Assembly: GCF_958295425.1 (NCBI RefSeq)
Contig: NC_081139.1
Location: 20,465,888-20,529,887 of the forward strand
DNA from: Solea solea
Taxonomy: Eukaryota > Chordata > Actinopteri > Pleuronectiformes > Soleidae
Reading direction: 5' to 3'
Length of the DNA stretch: 64,000 nucleotides
Part shown: positions 1-21,258 of the stretch, one piece after another
Numbering within the stretch: position 1 is the first letter of the stretch
Layout: each line of letters starts with the position of its first letter
Notes under the pieces: model-generated
The model's input: the letters and a program-made list of their open reading frames with translations, nothing else
What the model was told of the DNA's origin: nothing
Databases searched by the model: none
Translations under genes and position numbers: made by a program

Positions 1-84
1 AAAAACTGATGTGAAACAATCGACACAAGTTATTTTGGGACAGTGCTCTGACTCTCTTGAGGAAAATAGAGTGTTGTTCATTCA

Positions 85-300
85 TTCATTCATTGACTGC
101 TCCTTTATCCTCCACAGGAGGGCCAGCTAGGGTGAACGTTGGGGCACACCCTGATCAGGTCACCAGTCCATTGCAGGGCAAACATACAGAGATGAGCAAG
201 CATTCACACTCACATTCACAATAACACCATTTAAGAGGGTCCAATTTACATCTGTAAAGACTGGAAACACAAGGAAACGGCTAGCAGTGCTCAAATAGAA
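85..300 (+). repeat. Dispersed repeat family 2, copy
   Basis: Starts in CATTCATTCATT and continues with GGTCACCAGTCCATTGCAGG and CATTCACACTCACATTCACA. It is the reverse orientation of the 4030-4235 copy. Confidence 0.65.
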
Positions 301-465
301 CAAACTCCCCCTCAAATGCCTCTAAGCCTTATTGATTTAAACAAGCTGGATCAAGTGCAAGTCATTTTTTCAACCTGATGTAAACACGTGTCAAATCCAC
401 TAAATGATGGCTCAGTTCTGTTTTGCTTTCTTAGTTTCAGTCCTGGTTGACTGTCCTGACTGTGA

Positions 466-556
466 AAGAAAGAAAGAAAGAAAGAAAGAAAGAAAAGAAA
501 TGACGAAAGGAAGGAAGAAAGAAACAGAGAAAGAAAGAATGAGAGAAAGAAAGAAC
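466..556 (+). repeat. GAAA microsatellite
   Basis: Purine-only GAAA repeats with interruptions, such as a GGAA-rich stretch in the middle. Confidence 0.9.
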
Positions 557-1796
557 AGTACAACATCAGTTTCTCTTCAAGAGTTTCACCCTGTCAAATG
601 TAGCATCTGTTTGAACATGCAAATTAAGAGGACACACATGCATGCTTTGAATACATTTGATTAACAAATATCTACTACAACTGTTATAGTACTATTACAA
701 AAAAGCCACAGGAGACATACAGTAGAGACAACCATGCATGATTATCTGCTGTTTTAACATTAGAGACACACCAGTGAGGGTCACAGGCAGGACTGTGTGT
801 ATTTTATATTCACAGCCAGCAGTATATACAGAAAGCACTTAAGGAAGCAACATGAACTCACACTGTGACCTAGTTTCTTAAAAATGAATAAATGGTTTGG
901 TCCTGCAGATCCAAGTGGATCATTCCAGAGCATCACTGTAAAGAGGTCAGCACTGTCACTCTGTGGACCAGGAATGTCTCAGAGTGACAATAAATATGAT
1001 TTAGTTGTCAGGAGAAAAAATAAGAATGTTATATCTTTCCTAAACTGTTAAAGACAGCACCTTTATTTAAAATCATTAGTTGGTCTTTTATTTATTATAG
1101 TGGAGGGACAAATGCATGTAGATTGTTTATCATGTGATATATGCACAAACAGTGTATTGTTATATTTTAATCTCAGCTTGTCAGCTGGTCAAAATTACAG
1201 TCACTTCAGTGCTGCAGGCTGCAGAGACCCAGGCCAGCAGTGTTTATTTGGTGACATGGCATTCACTACTGCTTCCTGCAAGTCTGCTGTGTAATTGTAT
1301 GGAACTGCAGACCTAGATTAGAGTTACTCCACCCACTACCCTCAGCACATAGACCACGTACGCAACATCCTTCAATTAAGTGACAGAACACGTTGTCCTC
1401 ATCAAATAGGTATGTGTTCAGCTGCATGTAGTGCTGTTTCCGTTGTAGCTCTCATTTCCTTTTTCTAACAATTGATGTAATTTTCCCACTGTGTGTCTTT
1501 TTCCTTTTATTCTTAAACACAACGTGCAGCGTGGGTCTCACTGTGAGGAGCTGTATGTCAACTTCACTGCAATGTGCACGTTCCTCCACACCTCCCCTGC
1601 ATGCAAGTGACCCTGCTTTAAAGCATGCGTGTCATGCTTTTACACAGCATGTGTCATATCAACACATGAGGATGAGGAATTTTGACTTGCATTAAAGGCT
1701 GTGTGAGGACAACAAGATTCTAATAACTGACTCATGTGTACCAACACCTGTTAAACTGTGTTTGACCTCTCCACATTGTGCTTACTCGATAGAGGT

Positions 1797-1841
1797 CAGG
1801 GGTTAGGGTTATATGGGGTAAGGGGTTAGGGGTTAGGGTTA
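1797..1841 (+). repeat. Interstitial telomere-like GGGTTA block
   Basis: Repeated GGGTTAGGG words with GGGGTTA variants, too short and degenerate to be a fusion scar. Similar words occur inside a dispersed repeat family at 60.5-61.2 kb (CCCTAA on the + strand), so this may be a fragment of that element. Confidence 0.6.
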
Positions 1842-2130
1842 CTTCCTGAATGTGCAGAAAATAAAATATTATAATAAATATTTAATTATAACATGCCTCC
1901 ATAATCCCTGATGACATATTAATGATTTAATACAGTAGCCTACATATCTTTGTTGATGTAGCTTTAAGGCAGTTCTGGAGGCAACTAATACAGTGGCCAG
2001 TGATTGTATTTTCACAGTTAATATTGAATTCATGATCCCCTCTGACGCAGAATGTTGCACCTTCAATCACCTTCAAACAGTGGCTGGAGGTGAAGAAGAC
2101 ACAGTGCACCAGAACTGTACAATAACAACA

Positions 2131-2163
2131 ACACAGGAATGCGCACGTGCGACGCGACAACGC

Positions 2164-2195
<32 letters not shown>

Positions 2196-2429
2196 GTGTG
2201 TCTTACTCCTTCTCCCTCTCCCTCTCTCTTCATTCATTGCTACACTGTGCTGCTGTGGAGACCCACTCACTTTTCTTGACACGCTGGAAAGAAGAGACTT
2301 TTAACCAGGACCATGAGGGGCTCCGGTTGCCCGAGAAACGCGCGTGACAGGGCAGGTAGGAAGCATCCTCCGGCTGGAGCCTCACTTAGTTTTTTTCTCG
2401 TGTTTTTTATTTTTCATTTATTGACACTG

Positions 2430-2466
<37 letters not shown>

Positions 2467-2620
2467 GTGGGTGTGTGTATTCGTGTATGTGCAGAGTGTA
2501 CTCAGAGCTAGCAGGCTGTTGAAGTAAACAAGCCTGTGTCACGTAGGCGTCGAAGCTGACACTGCTTCTCTTTCTGACTAAAAGAGGCGGGACTGACTGC
2601 GACGCGCACACACACACACA
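2131..2620. promoter_or_regulatory. CpG-rich candidate promoter with possible alternative first exon
   Basis: A locally CpG-rich stretch in an AT-rich region. It contains a CACGTG E-box/HRE-like core (2144-2149), a C8-13/CT tract (2162-2197) and a GT tract (about 2430-2466). ATG at 2313 in a good context (GGACCATGAGG) opens 43 nt that end at a GT donor (2356). The 43 nt leave one extra base, the phase needed by pfkfb4 exon 2 at 10859. No transcript evidence is available; it may instead belong to another upstream gene. Confidence 0.35.
2313..2355 (+). CDS. Candidate alternative 5' coding exon (speculative)
   Basis: Short open stretch of 14 codons plus one base (MRGSGCPRNARDRA) from a Kozak-like ATG to a GTAGGA donor. 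It would splice in frame into pfkfb4 exon 2 in place of 8710-8821. PFKFB genes in mammals are known to use alternative first exons; the assignment here is inference only. Confidence 0.2.
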
Positions 2621-2889
2621 GCGTTTGAGGTTTAATAAATACAGACAATACTTAGGTGTTACTTTTGCAGAAAGCAGAGATAACTGCACGCTGTGAGAGC
2701 TAACCTCTCCGATTAGCCTGTAAGCTAGCTGCAGTGGAGCAGTGACAGTTACACTAAGAGGATGTAAACAAGACTGTTCCTGCTCGTTTACATAAATATC
2801 TGTGAGCATCCAGTCATTGTATGCCCTGTCATAGACTACCAGACTGACAAAGTTATGGCTGAAGAAAACTTGTGGTCACCAGGTCAAGT

Positions 2890-3150
2890 TTTCGTGTGTG
2901 TGTACTTACTTGTATTTGTTACCTTTTTAGTACCTTTTCTGGCATAGACACTGACTTTGTCAGGACCAGTAGTCCTCATAGAGACCAAAACCTGGTCCTT
3001 ATAAGGCATAATCTCATTTCTGAGGAACTGCTTAAGTTATGGGCTAGTTTCATTTGAATTGTGGTAAGGTTAAGGTTAGCATTGGACATTGACTGGTTAT
3101 AGTTAAGGGATAATGCATTGTTTAGGCTGCTCAAATGAATGGTGTGTGTG
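2890..3150 (+). repeat. Dispersed repeat family 1, copy 1
   Basis: Shares long stretches with 46826-47070, with the partial copy at 54366-54505 and, reversed, with 60541-61164. Shared words include CTTTGTCAGGACCAG, TTCTGAGGAACT, TTGACTGGTTATAGTTAAGG and TTGTTTAGGC. Class unknown to me. Confidence 0.75.
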
Positions 3151-3555
3151 TGGTATGTGAATCATCCAATACTTCCTTCTTTTTTCTTGGTTCTTAGTAT
3201 CTTTAAAAGCTCCCATTTATACTGTTCCACTTCCCAGGAACTGTAGCTCTCCTAACTCCATTCTCTGAGCATGACTTTTTAGGAACTTTCTGTTCCTTTT
3301 GTGCTTTTTTTTATTAGTTGGCATTACTGTGTTGCCATAATGATTGTTGCATAGCCACTAAACGTGTCTCTTAATGACATGCTTTACTCAAACTGTCAGT
3401 GAAAGTTTCCTACAAACTCACAGAGGGGAGGTTGTGTTGCTATTATTAGACACATTTGTTGTTCCACAATCTTGGCTGAGGTCCAAGGGTGACTGGGGCA
3501 CGCACTTCCTGAAACGACCTACCTGTAGAGATCTGTTTGGTGAGCTCATTGTCCT

Positions 3556-3900
3556 CTTTTAAAGGTGCAGCGTGTAAGAATAGGTGACATTTAATGATGA
3601 CAGATTTTAATAAATGGAGGACTCCTCTGCTCATCTTTTGTCTTTTACATCCCTGAAAGGATGTTCTTCATTTGTGTAGTAATGTTCCTCTTCAAAATAA
3701 TAAATGCCTGCTGTTGTTTGGTTTGTCCATTTGAGCCATTTTAGGAACATGGCGGCCCAAGATGGTGGTCTTTATATTATTGCCTAAAATAATATAAAAG
3801 GCCAATTCCAAGGTTTCCAAAATCAAAGTATTATATTTAATTTCAGCCAATAGACACTGGACCTATAAATCCCTTTTTAAAAATCTCACTTTTACAGATT
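3556..3900 (+). repeat. Dispersed element (MITE-like), approximate ends
   Basis: Begins TTTTAAAGGTGCAGCGTGTAAG and continues with GTGACATTTAATGATGACAG. The copy at about 22992-23400 shares this order, including TGTAAGAATA, GTGACATTTA and the TCCTCT stretch after it. The right end is not resolved. Confidence 0.5.
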
Positions 3901-4029
3901 TTACGGGATGTCTGAATTTTATCTTTGAAAACATTTAATACTTTGTGGTGTTTAATCACAGTTGGCATCTGTAATGTTGCATTGTTGTGATGTCTTCATT
4001 TGGACTTAGATTTTATTGATTCATATATT

Positions 4030-4235
4030 TATTCTTTAATGGTGTCATCATAAATTGGACACTCTAAATTGAACATAGGTGTAAGTGTGAGTGTGGATGG
4101 TTTGTCTCTACATGTGCCCTGTGATGGGCTGATGACCTGTCCAGGGTATACCCTGCTTTTTATCCTATGTCTACTGGAATTTGTACCAGTAACCGGATAA
4201 AGTGTTAGAAGTTGAAGGATGGATGGATGGTTTTT
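4030..4235 (-). repeat. Dispersed repeat family 2, copy
   Basis: Contains GGACACTCTAAATTGAACAT, GTGATGGGCTGATGACCTGTCC and GGATGGATGG. It is related to 51830-52125 (same orientation) and to 85-300 and 12590-12790 (opposite orientation). This is a widespread teleost interspersed repeat; strand naming is arbitrary. Confidence 0.7.
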
Positions 4236-4419
4236 ATCATGTCTTGTTCCCATGTTTGATTTTAATTGCATTGTTTGCCCTCAATTTGTATACTGTAAAT
4301 TACTTACGGTTTGTGTGTTCTATAAATAGTTATCATTATCGTCATCATTATCAGTTTATATTTAGACTGTACATAGACTTGCATGCCTCTTATGTTTCTA
4401 TCGTGTAACATATTCTGGA

Positions 4420-4487
4420 GCTGCTGAACTGTGAATTTCTCTGTGAGATGAATAAAGTATCTATCTATCTATCTATCTATCTATTAT
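4420..4487 (+). repeat. LINE-type 3' tail ending in (TCTA)n
   Basis: GTGAATTTCTCTGTGAGATG leading to AATAAAGTATCTATCTATC is the usual end of an abundant fish non-LTR retrotransposon. The tandem TCTA tail occupies about 4459-4487. No open reading frame of the element remains. Confidence 0.7.
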
Positions 4488-5088
4488 TATGTGGGTCATG
4501 GTCAGTTAGAGGTGTCTGCATGTTTAGAGGCTGTCACTTCAAGGCCATTATATCTCATGTTATTCAGGGAACTGCAGCATTGAAAGAACCTGCACACACA
4601 GATCATCTGAACCACTGCTGATGCTGTGGCCAAATGTGAGCCAAAGGCTAAGTTATTATAAGAAAAGACCTTTATGTAACTGTTAGTCATGTAGCCTCCA
4701 GGGCAACATTGAATTCACTATGCTGTCATGTTGATGAAGGCCATGTCGAGAGGCCAAACACTGCTGTACCCTGTATAAATGTGGTCAGAGTTGCTCTAGT
4801 CACTGCAGTCTGAGCTGTTGTAGCAGATGTGCAAAGGAAGAACAGCTTTCAGGCTGTGTTGTGAGTAGGTGATGAGCTCTGCTGGCCGTCTGCCTGTACA
4901 CAGAGAGGAGGGGCAGGGGCTGAGCAGAAAAACAGGAAAAACGTAATAGAAAGTTGCAATCGTTTGTTTGAGGGGGCTGGTCTTTTTTATTTTAATAGTC
5001 AAATATAGACAGCATGTTCTCATTCGGCATGATACTCACTGTTTATATGCATATTTACAAATTAAGAAGTTTCCATTGTTAACAATAA

Positions 5089-5240
5089 TAGGATAAGATA
5101 GTCCTTAATTAGGGGAATTTACAGTGTTATAGCAGCAAAGACAGTGAAAAATAAAGGTAATAAATAGTAGGTACACATGCTTTACAACATTAGATAATAT
5201 ATGCAGCACAAGCTTAATATTTACGATGTAAATATTGAAT
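5089..5240 (-). repeat. LINE-type 3' end, reverse orientation
   Basis: GGATAAGATAGTCCTTAATT, a short GGGGAATTTACAGTG stretch and TATAGCAGCAAAGACAGTG match the reversed form of the same kind of fish LINE tail. Confidence 0.55.
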
Positions 5241-6902
5241 ACCAATTGCACTATACTGAAATCAGTGAAGGTTGAGATTCATGAAATTGTGATGCTGCAG
5301 GAAGGCGTGTTATGGAAGCATTGTGTTTGCTCTACGTTGAGAGAGCCCATGTAGCCTGAGAGAGAGAGAGAGAGCTCTGCTGCAGACCCTGCACGTATTT
5401 TATAAGGACATTTCACAATGGCTGTGAACTCAACAGTGCATTATCCCCCTGCTCCAGAAGCTGCTGCCTGCACAAAATCGGCCTTCTTTTAAAAATCTTT
5501 TTTAAAATGTGTGTCCATGTTTGTCTCTTTCATACCCCTGCTCTAAATAAGCACGGTGAATCAGACTTGCTTATCCTTATCACAGACTGGCTCTCCTGCA
5601 CCTCCCTCCCTCTGCTGCTCCATATCTGGGGGAAAGTTCACCAGCTCACTCTGAATCTCATTACAGGCTTCAGGCAGAGCTGGAGCCTGCGTGTGTGATG
5701 TTTGTGGTGTGGTGCGCATGCTTACATTATGTTCGTCTGCACTGTTCCAGCATCCGTTTTTGCATCTGGAAGATTTCAAGTGCAGTGATGTTAGTGTTAT
5801 TTAAGGACATGCTGCTGCTTCTGTCACACACAGTTTGACACAATAGGCCTGTCAGAAAATGGTGAAAAATGTTTTTAGATGCTTCCCTATCCTCTAAGTG
5901 ATGACAACCTTTCATCCAAAATCCAAATATATAGTCATAGAATGTCATAGAATAAACACAACAGAGCATATTCATGTTTAAGAATCTGTTATCACAGGGG
6001 TTGTTTTCATTTTTAAAAACTGATAATGATAATGAAATGTAACAAGGCCCTTTATAGATCAACAAGCGTAAACAGAAGGCCACATATAGAATACCCCAAT
6101 AATAGTAATAATAATAACAATAATAATGCATTTTCTTTGTCCCAAAAGTATATGGCGAGTCCTGCACCTATTGTATGGTAGAAGCTGCCAACACATACAG
6201 TATGTGCCATGCTTTCGTGGAGGCTGTTAAAGCCAAAAATAAAAACAGGGCAGAACTCCAGCTCTTTAGCAAATGTCCATTCTATGTTTCAGTGTGATTT
6301 TCAGTTGTCAACATACTTTAAATCCTGATGCAACGGTGTCAACCTGACATTGTATTCTTATTAATTGTATTTACCTTTAACTCACATCAGAATAATGTTA
6401 TTTGGCATCAAAGTTGGTTAATTTCTCTCACTGGTGTGAGCTTCTGCAGCAGTAATGATCTGTCAATCTGCCATTAAGCGTTTTTAAAGAATACATTTTA
6501 TTTGTGCTAAATTCAACTAAAATCAGACTAAAAGTGTATAGGTCTTGTGCCTGCTTTAAAAATAGCAGCTTGTCTCGGTACAGCGTCTGCTTCACTAAAT
6601 ACAAGCACACACTGCCACCTGGTGTCATATTTGTGACACTACAACAAAGCTCATCAACGCTCAGTAAAAAAAAAAATATATTTCAATCATTATATTACAG
6701 TAAAACTGAAACTATTTTATTTGTAAAAAACAGCTATGGCCTAAATGTAATGATTTATTTCCTTAACAGTAAGACTTTCTTTTTCTTTTTTCTTTGACAT
6801 TTTCTAATGTCACTACATTGCTGCTGAATATTTCTTGACTAACTGATTAAAATTTGATATAGAACATGAGATAATAATGAATTGTACCTCTTATTATTTC
6901 TC

Positions 6903-6929
6903 AATTGTCATTTTCTCAAAATGACAATT
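6903..6929. repeat. Perfect 12-bp stem, 3-nt loop hairpin
   Basis: AATTGTCATTTT (6903-6914), loop CTC, then AAAATGACAATT (6918-6929). It is isolated in AT-rich DNA and no function can be assigned. Confidence 0.8.
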
Positions 6930-7637
6930 TCTCTATTTCCTTGCCTCAGTCCTAAACCCAAATACATTAAATTCACATTGTAAACAAAGAAAGAAAAACA
7001 GTTATTTTAAACTTTGAAAAAACTAATGAAAAAAATTAATCATAATAATTGCTGAATTTGATTATTTCCTTATTGGATTGTTTTTTTAATCACTTTATTT
7101 ATTTAAACTCAGTCACAGCTTATGTGGTAACTATTCTACTTTTGATTATTCAATTGTTATATGCCAGTTAATGAAATGAGTATCTTTAACCCCAGATCGT
7201 TTTACTGTAAAAAAAATATTGATATAATTAAAAAAACATACACATAATAAATGCATAAACAACAGTATCAGGTGATCTATATCCTGTTGGATTCAATATT
7301 GGCATAATCACACACAGTATGTACAGTGTGTGTTGTTCGGTGCCTGTCGGTGATCATGTGAGCCCGTGGCAGGGTCGTGGGCCATTTGAGAGAATGAAGT
7401 GTTTTTTTAAATGAAGCTGAGGTCCCGGCAGTCTGCACGCCCGCCTTGTCCCCGCATTCTCTTCTCCTATTGGCTGCTGGGCTGCTCGTCTCATCTGTGA
7501 TTGGAGGAATCGTCAGTTGCATTCACTGGCCATGTGTGCAGCGCATGAGCTCAACACTTGTTTTTCCTCCCACATCTGTTTTCACCCGTTGACACTGCAC
7601 AACACAGATTCACCGCACGAGTTATTACGGTAATGGG

Positions 7638-7840
7638 ATTCTTAGAAATGAGGACTTGAGGACTGGAAATGTTTGTGAAGAATTGAAGGAGTGACTAAAG
7701 GAATGTATTCATACGTAATGTCCAAAACACACAGTTTGCATTTATTTCCAAATATTTATATATCACTTTTATGATTTCAGTTTGATAAACAGTGGCAGTA
7801 TGTATATATGTATGTATAGTATGTTTACACTGTGTATGTG

Positions 7841-7899
<59 letters not shown>

Positions 7900-8039
7900 G
7901 TATATGTGTACATTTTAAATTTGGGCACTCCAGCTTTAAGGTCAGGTGTGTTTTGGACATTACGTATAAATACATTCCTTTAGTCACTCCTTCAATTCTT
8001 CACAAACATTTCCAGTCCTCAAGTCCTCATTCTAAGAAT
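7638..8039. repeat. Near-perfect inverted repeat, about 95-bp arms, with a TA-rich loop
   Basis: Arm 1 (7638-7732) is the reverse complement of arm 2 (7946-8039) with only about two differences. The roughly 213-bp loop holds a (TA)n tract (7859-7895). The loop end (about 7910-7945, including TTTGGGCACTCCAGCTTTAA) recurs in direct orientation right after arm 2 (about 8058-8094). It could fold as a long hairpin. It may be a MITE or a palindromic template-switch product; no terminal-repeat family was recognised. Confidence 0.85.
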
Positions 8040-8088
8040 ATATATATATATTTGTTTACATTTTTAATTTGGGCACTCCAGCTTTAAG

Positions 8089-8380
8089 GTCAGTGTTTGT
8101 GGGTGAATAATGTCAGTTTTTGTAGGTGAATAATGTCAGTTTTGTGGGTGAATAATGTCAGTTTTTGTAGGTGAATAATGTCAGTTTTTGTAGGTGAATA
8201 ATGTCAGTTTTTGTGGGTGAATAATGTCAGTTTTTGTAGGTGAATAAGGTCAGTGTTTGTGGGTGTTTGTAGGTGAATAATGTCAGTTTTTGTACGTGAA
8301 TAATGTCAGTTTGTGTAGGTGAATAAGGTCAGCTTTTGTGGTTGAATAAGGTCAGTGTTTGTGGGTGTTTGTAGGTGAAC
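8089..8380 (+). repeat. Promoter-proximal minisatellite, about 23-bp unit, about 12 copies
   Basis: Tandem units made of GTGAATAATGTCAG followed by TTTTTGTAG or TTTTTGTGGG, with GTGAATAAGGTCAG and GTGTTTGTGG variants towards the 3' end. The array ends about 330 bp before the pfkfb4 start codon, so it lies in or next to the promoter or 5' UTR. Confidence 0.9.
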
Positions 8381-8709
8381 AAAGTGCTAAATGATGCAGT
8401 TTGAGTTTTGTAAAACAGTGATTTAGAATGAGTGACATTTGAGTGATACCAATGCGAATGTGCACAGAGTTTAGCAGTTGAGAGACATGCTGACACAAGT
8501 TTCGAGTTTTCAGAGTTGTTTTCCCTTCCTTCACTTTGTGTTGCGCATTGCCTCCAGTAGTTACGGTAGTGCGGGGCTGGCGTTGCTCAGCTGATGTGTG
8601 ACATCCATTCACTCCGCAGACTCCTGCTAAATCAGACTGACTTGAAGCCTCCGCCTCAGTGTGTCGCCGTATGTGATCAGAGTGACAGATCACTGTTCAG
8701 TCAGCCACG

Positions 8710-18917
<10,208 letters not shown>

Positions 18918-19632
18918 TGGCCTGCACGTCCTGCGTCCGCTGTGACCTCGTCCTGACGACGCTGAACACAATAATGGGAACGGTGCTTATCGACTGCTCG
19001 CTTGTGGCAGCTTCTTCACTAACTGCAGACCAAGTATCTTCCTAGACTCCCAACTCTAAAGCACTTTCAGTAAATACATTTTTATACATCCGTTTGTTGT
19101 GAACTGTTCTGTCACTGTAGCTCGAGAATATTTTTGATATGTTGACCTGCCGTTATCGTTGCATTTTTAATATTCCCCTCAACTCCCACTGTCTTTTTGT
19201 GCCATGGTCGTACAGTACATCACATTGTTGTTCAGTATGTCGTGCGCTCCAGTGTTTGTGAAGCAAAACACCACAAAAAGACTGAGACACCTGGAGCTAC
19301 TCCAACTAAACAAAGCTCTTCATCTCTGACCTTTATAGAAGACACATGAGCATTTTAAGTTAGTCTTTTTCCTTGTTATTGTTTTATATTCAGAGGGCAG
19401 TCTTTGTGCTGGGTGAACCTAATCTGAGTAAGAAAACATTTAAGATAAAAAAAATAAAAAATAAACCTTTCCACAAAGGATGGAAATAACAGTGTAACCT
19501 TTAACAGATATGTCTTTCAGAGCACAGTGCATTGAGAAAGTATTTATACTGATACACACAGAATTATACATTTCTTTGTGCAAATGTTTTTAATTGGAAA
19601 AACTCAGCTTTGACATTGATGTACGTTTTTAT

Positions 19633-20307
19633 GGTCCAGTGTGTCAAAGTTAATACTCCTTCACTTACCCCTCCCTTTCCCAAAAGCATCTAGTAACTAC
19701 GGTGGCCCTTGATGTTCTTCTCACTTTTAAGCAATAAGCTGCTACTTGAAAAAAGCTTGTTTGGCTGGAGTGAAGCAAGGCCCTTATTTATGATACTTGT
19801 TATGAAACTTATTGTAAGGCTACAAAAAGAACAGTACTTTTCTCTTAAAGCTCCAGTTTGGAACCTCTATCGCTCGTGTCTCCTCATCCACAGAGAGAAG
19901 AGAGACAGAAAAGAAGCCATTTGCTTCACACAACAATTTCCTCGTAGTAGTTCGCTAAGTTATGTGTCGTTTATCTGTATTTTACCTTGAGCACACATTA
20001 CTTTAGTAATAGTTGATCACGTTTGTGAGAAGCTAAAATTGTCTGAACCTCCAGGATTAAAAAGATTTAAAATCCACCTTTTAAATCTTTTCATGGCCAC
20101 GTCTTCTGTATGAAACTGTTCCTCGCACTGTGTGCTTCTTCCATCTTGCCTGCTCAGTTGTGACGTAAAATGCGGAACTATAGTGTGCAGATGTAACGGT
20201 TGAAATTGAAACGTTTAACCGATTAAACACTAATACAAACAAACCTATAGGTAGTACAGTACATTCCATTTCTGCCAATAAACCCACAAAATGTGACACA
20301 GTGGACC
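19633..20307. mobile_element. MITE-like element in the pfkfb4 3' UTR
   Basis: Left end GGTCCAGTGTGTCA and right end, read reversed, GGTCCACTGTGTCA match at 13 of 14 positions. The interior word AACTACGGTGGCC also occurs at 23104, inside another dispersed element. It supplies an AATAAA (20277-20282). No target-site duplication established. Confidence 0.6.
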
Positions 20308-21159
20308 TGTAAGACCTTTTATCACATGTGAAATTAAGTTCTTGGTCACCTCTGTTTCCTATAGCAATTCTTTCTGCTCATTTTGGGGGAAGAGTCCAAA
20401 AAGTTTTCACTGCAGCAGAATTTTTGTGTAGCCTTCCCCCCCCCCCACATCTGTGCCTCGACATGTCTCTGAGCTCTGCAGGCAGATCCTTTGACCTCAT
20501 GGCTTTGTTCTTACTCATATATATGTATACACAACTGTCAGCTGTGAGACTGTGTATATACAGCTGTGTGCCTTAAACAAACCATGTCTATTTCTATCTG
20601 TCACCACAGGTGGACCAATATTGAGCTGTAGACACATGTCAAAAATGATCATGGGAAATCAAAGCCACCAGAACCCTATGCCAAAACAAAGGGTCTGACT
20701 GCATGTGTGTCAGAGCCATGTTTCCTTTATTCGTTTAAAGTTTTACTTTGAGGCTGCAGGAGGTGAAGTCATCTGAACACTTTCCTAATGCACTGTCGCT
20801 CACGCTCTATTTTTATTGATTTTAAATGTGACACTTTCGGGGTTTCTGTCTTTTACGAGATACTGTGAAATCCAAGAAATCTTAATTAACAAGGACCTGT
20901 GCAGCTGATGAAGGACACTATCATTCAAACAAAGACCTGGATGGATTTGCAATTTGCAAAAATGAAGGTACTGTGCAAACTGTACATGCATATCTGTGTT
21001 ACATTTGTGTGAACTGTATTATGTGTTATATTATGGTCTTTGGTCTTTTTTTCTGAGACCTCTGTACAATTTCTGTAATATTATAAATTTGATATTGTAT
21101 ATAACTGTACTGAAGATTTACGTCTAAATGCCTTGTTTGTTTTCAGTTGTTAAAATCTC

Positions 21160-21165
21160 AATAAA
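21160..21165 (+). terminator. pfkfb4: Polyadenylation signal, probable pfkfb4 distal site
   Basis: AATAAA followed about 10 bases later by a GT-rich stretch (TGATGTTTGGGG). It is the last canonical signal on the + strand before the arpc4 3' end. Confidence 0.6.
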
Positions 21166-21252
21166 CATGTGATGTTTGGGGAAGAAACAGAGCTGCTGCG
21201 TTTGCTTCATAAAACAACAACAGATACAAGTGAGAAATACAAAGATAATGTT

Positions 21253-21258
21253 TTTATT
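21253..21258 (-). terminator. arpc4: arpc4 polyadenylation signal
   Basis: AATAAA on the - strand (TTTATT on the + strand), about 415 bp past the stop codon. Another lies closer, near 21288. It is only about 90 bp from the pfkfb4 signal on the other strand. Confidence 0.55.

Larger units (their letters stand above)
1..2130. other. Intergenic, repeat-bearing, no gene seen
   Basis: No convincing coding exon on either strand. Contents: a dispersed fish repeat (about 85-300), a GAAA tract (466-556), and a telomere-like degenerate GGGTTA block (1797-1841). The GAAA region produces low-complexity open frames that are not genes. Confidence 0.7.
2621..7637. other. Intergenic, AT-rich, no gene seen
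   Basis: No exon with family similarity found. It holds a dispersed repeat (2890-3150), a TTTAAAGGTGCAG-started element (about 3556-3900), the tail of a common fish repeat (4030-4235), LINE 3' ends (4420-4487 and 5089-5240) and a perfect 12-bp stem hairpin (6903-6929). The stretch 6.6-7.3 kb is very AT-rich. Confidence 0.65.
18918..21185 (+). other. pfkfb4: pfkfb4 3' UTR, about 2.25 kb, repeat-containing
   Basis: Non-coding stretch from the stop codon to the last AATAAA on this strand (21160-21165), before the oppositely oriented arpc4. It contains a 675-bp element with 14-bp terminal inverted repeats (19633-20307) and an internal AATAAA at 20277-20282 that could give a shorter transcript. 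A stretch at 19523-19560 (CAGTGCATTGAGAAAGTAT) resembles a Tc1-type terminal repeat remnant. The UTR end is inferred from the signal only. Confidence 0.6.

Noticed and set aside
404..664. Open frame rich in Lys/Glu/Arg
   Set aside because: It is produced by the GAAA tract and has no domain similarity.
2414..2809. 131-residue open frame on the - strand
   Set aside because: It includes translated GT repeats (Thr-His runs), with no start context or family likeness.
7695..8087. Overlapping open frames of Tyr/Ile/His/Thr
   Set aside because: These are translations of the TA/TG repeat within the inverted repeat.
19523..19560. Tc1-type terminal repeat
   Set aside because: CAGTGCATTGAGAAAGTAT is suggestive, but no second end or transposase was found nearby, so it is mentioned only in the UTR entry.
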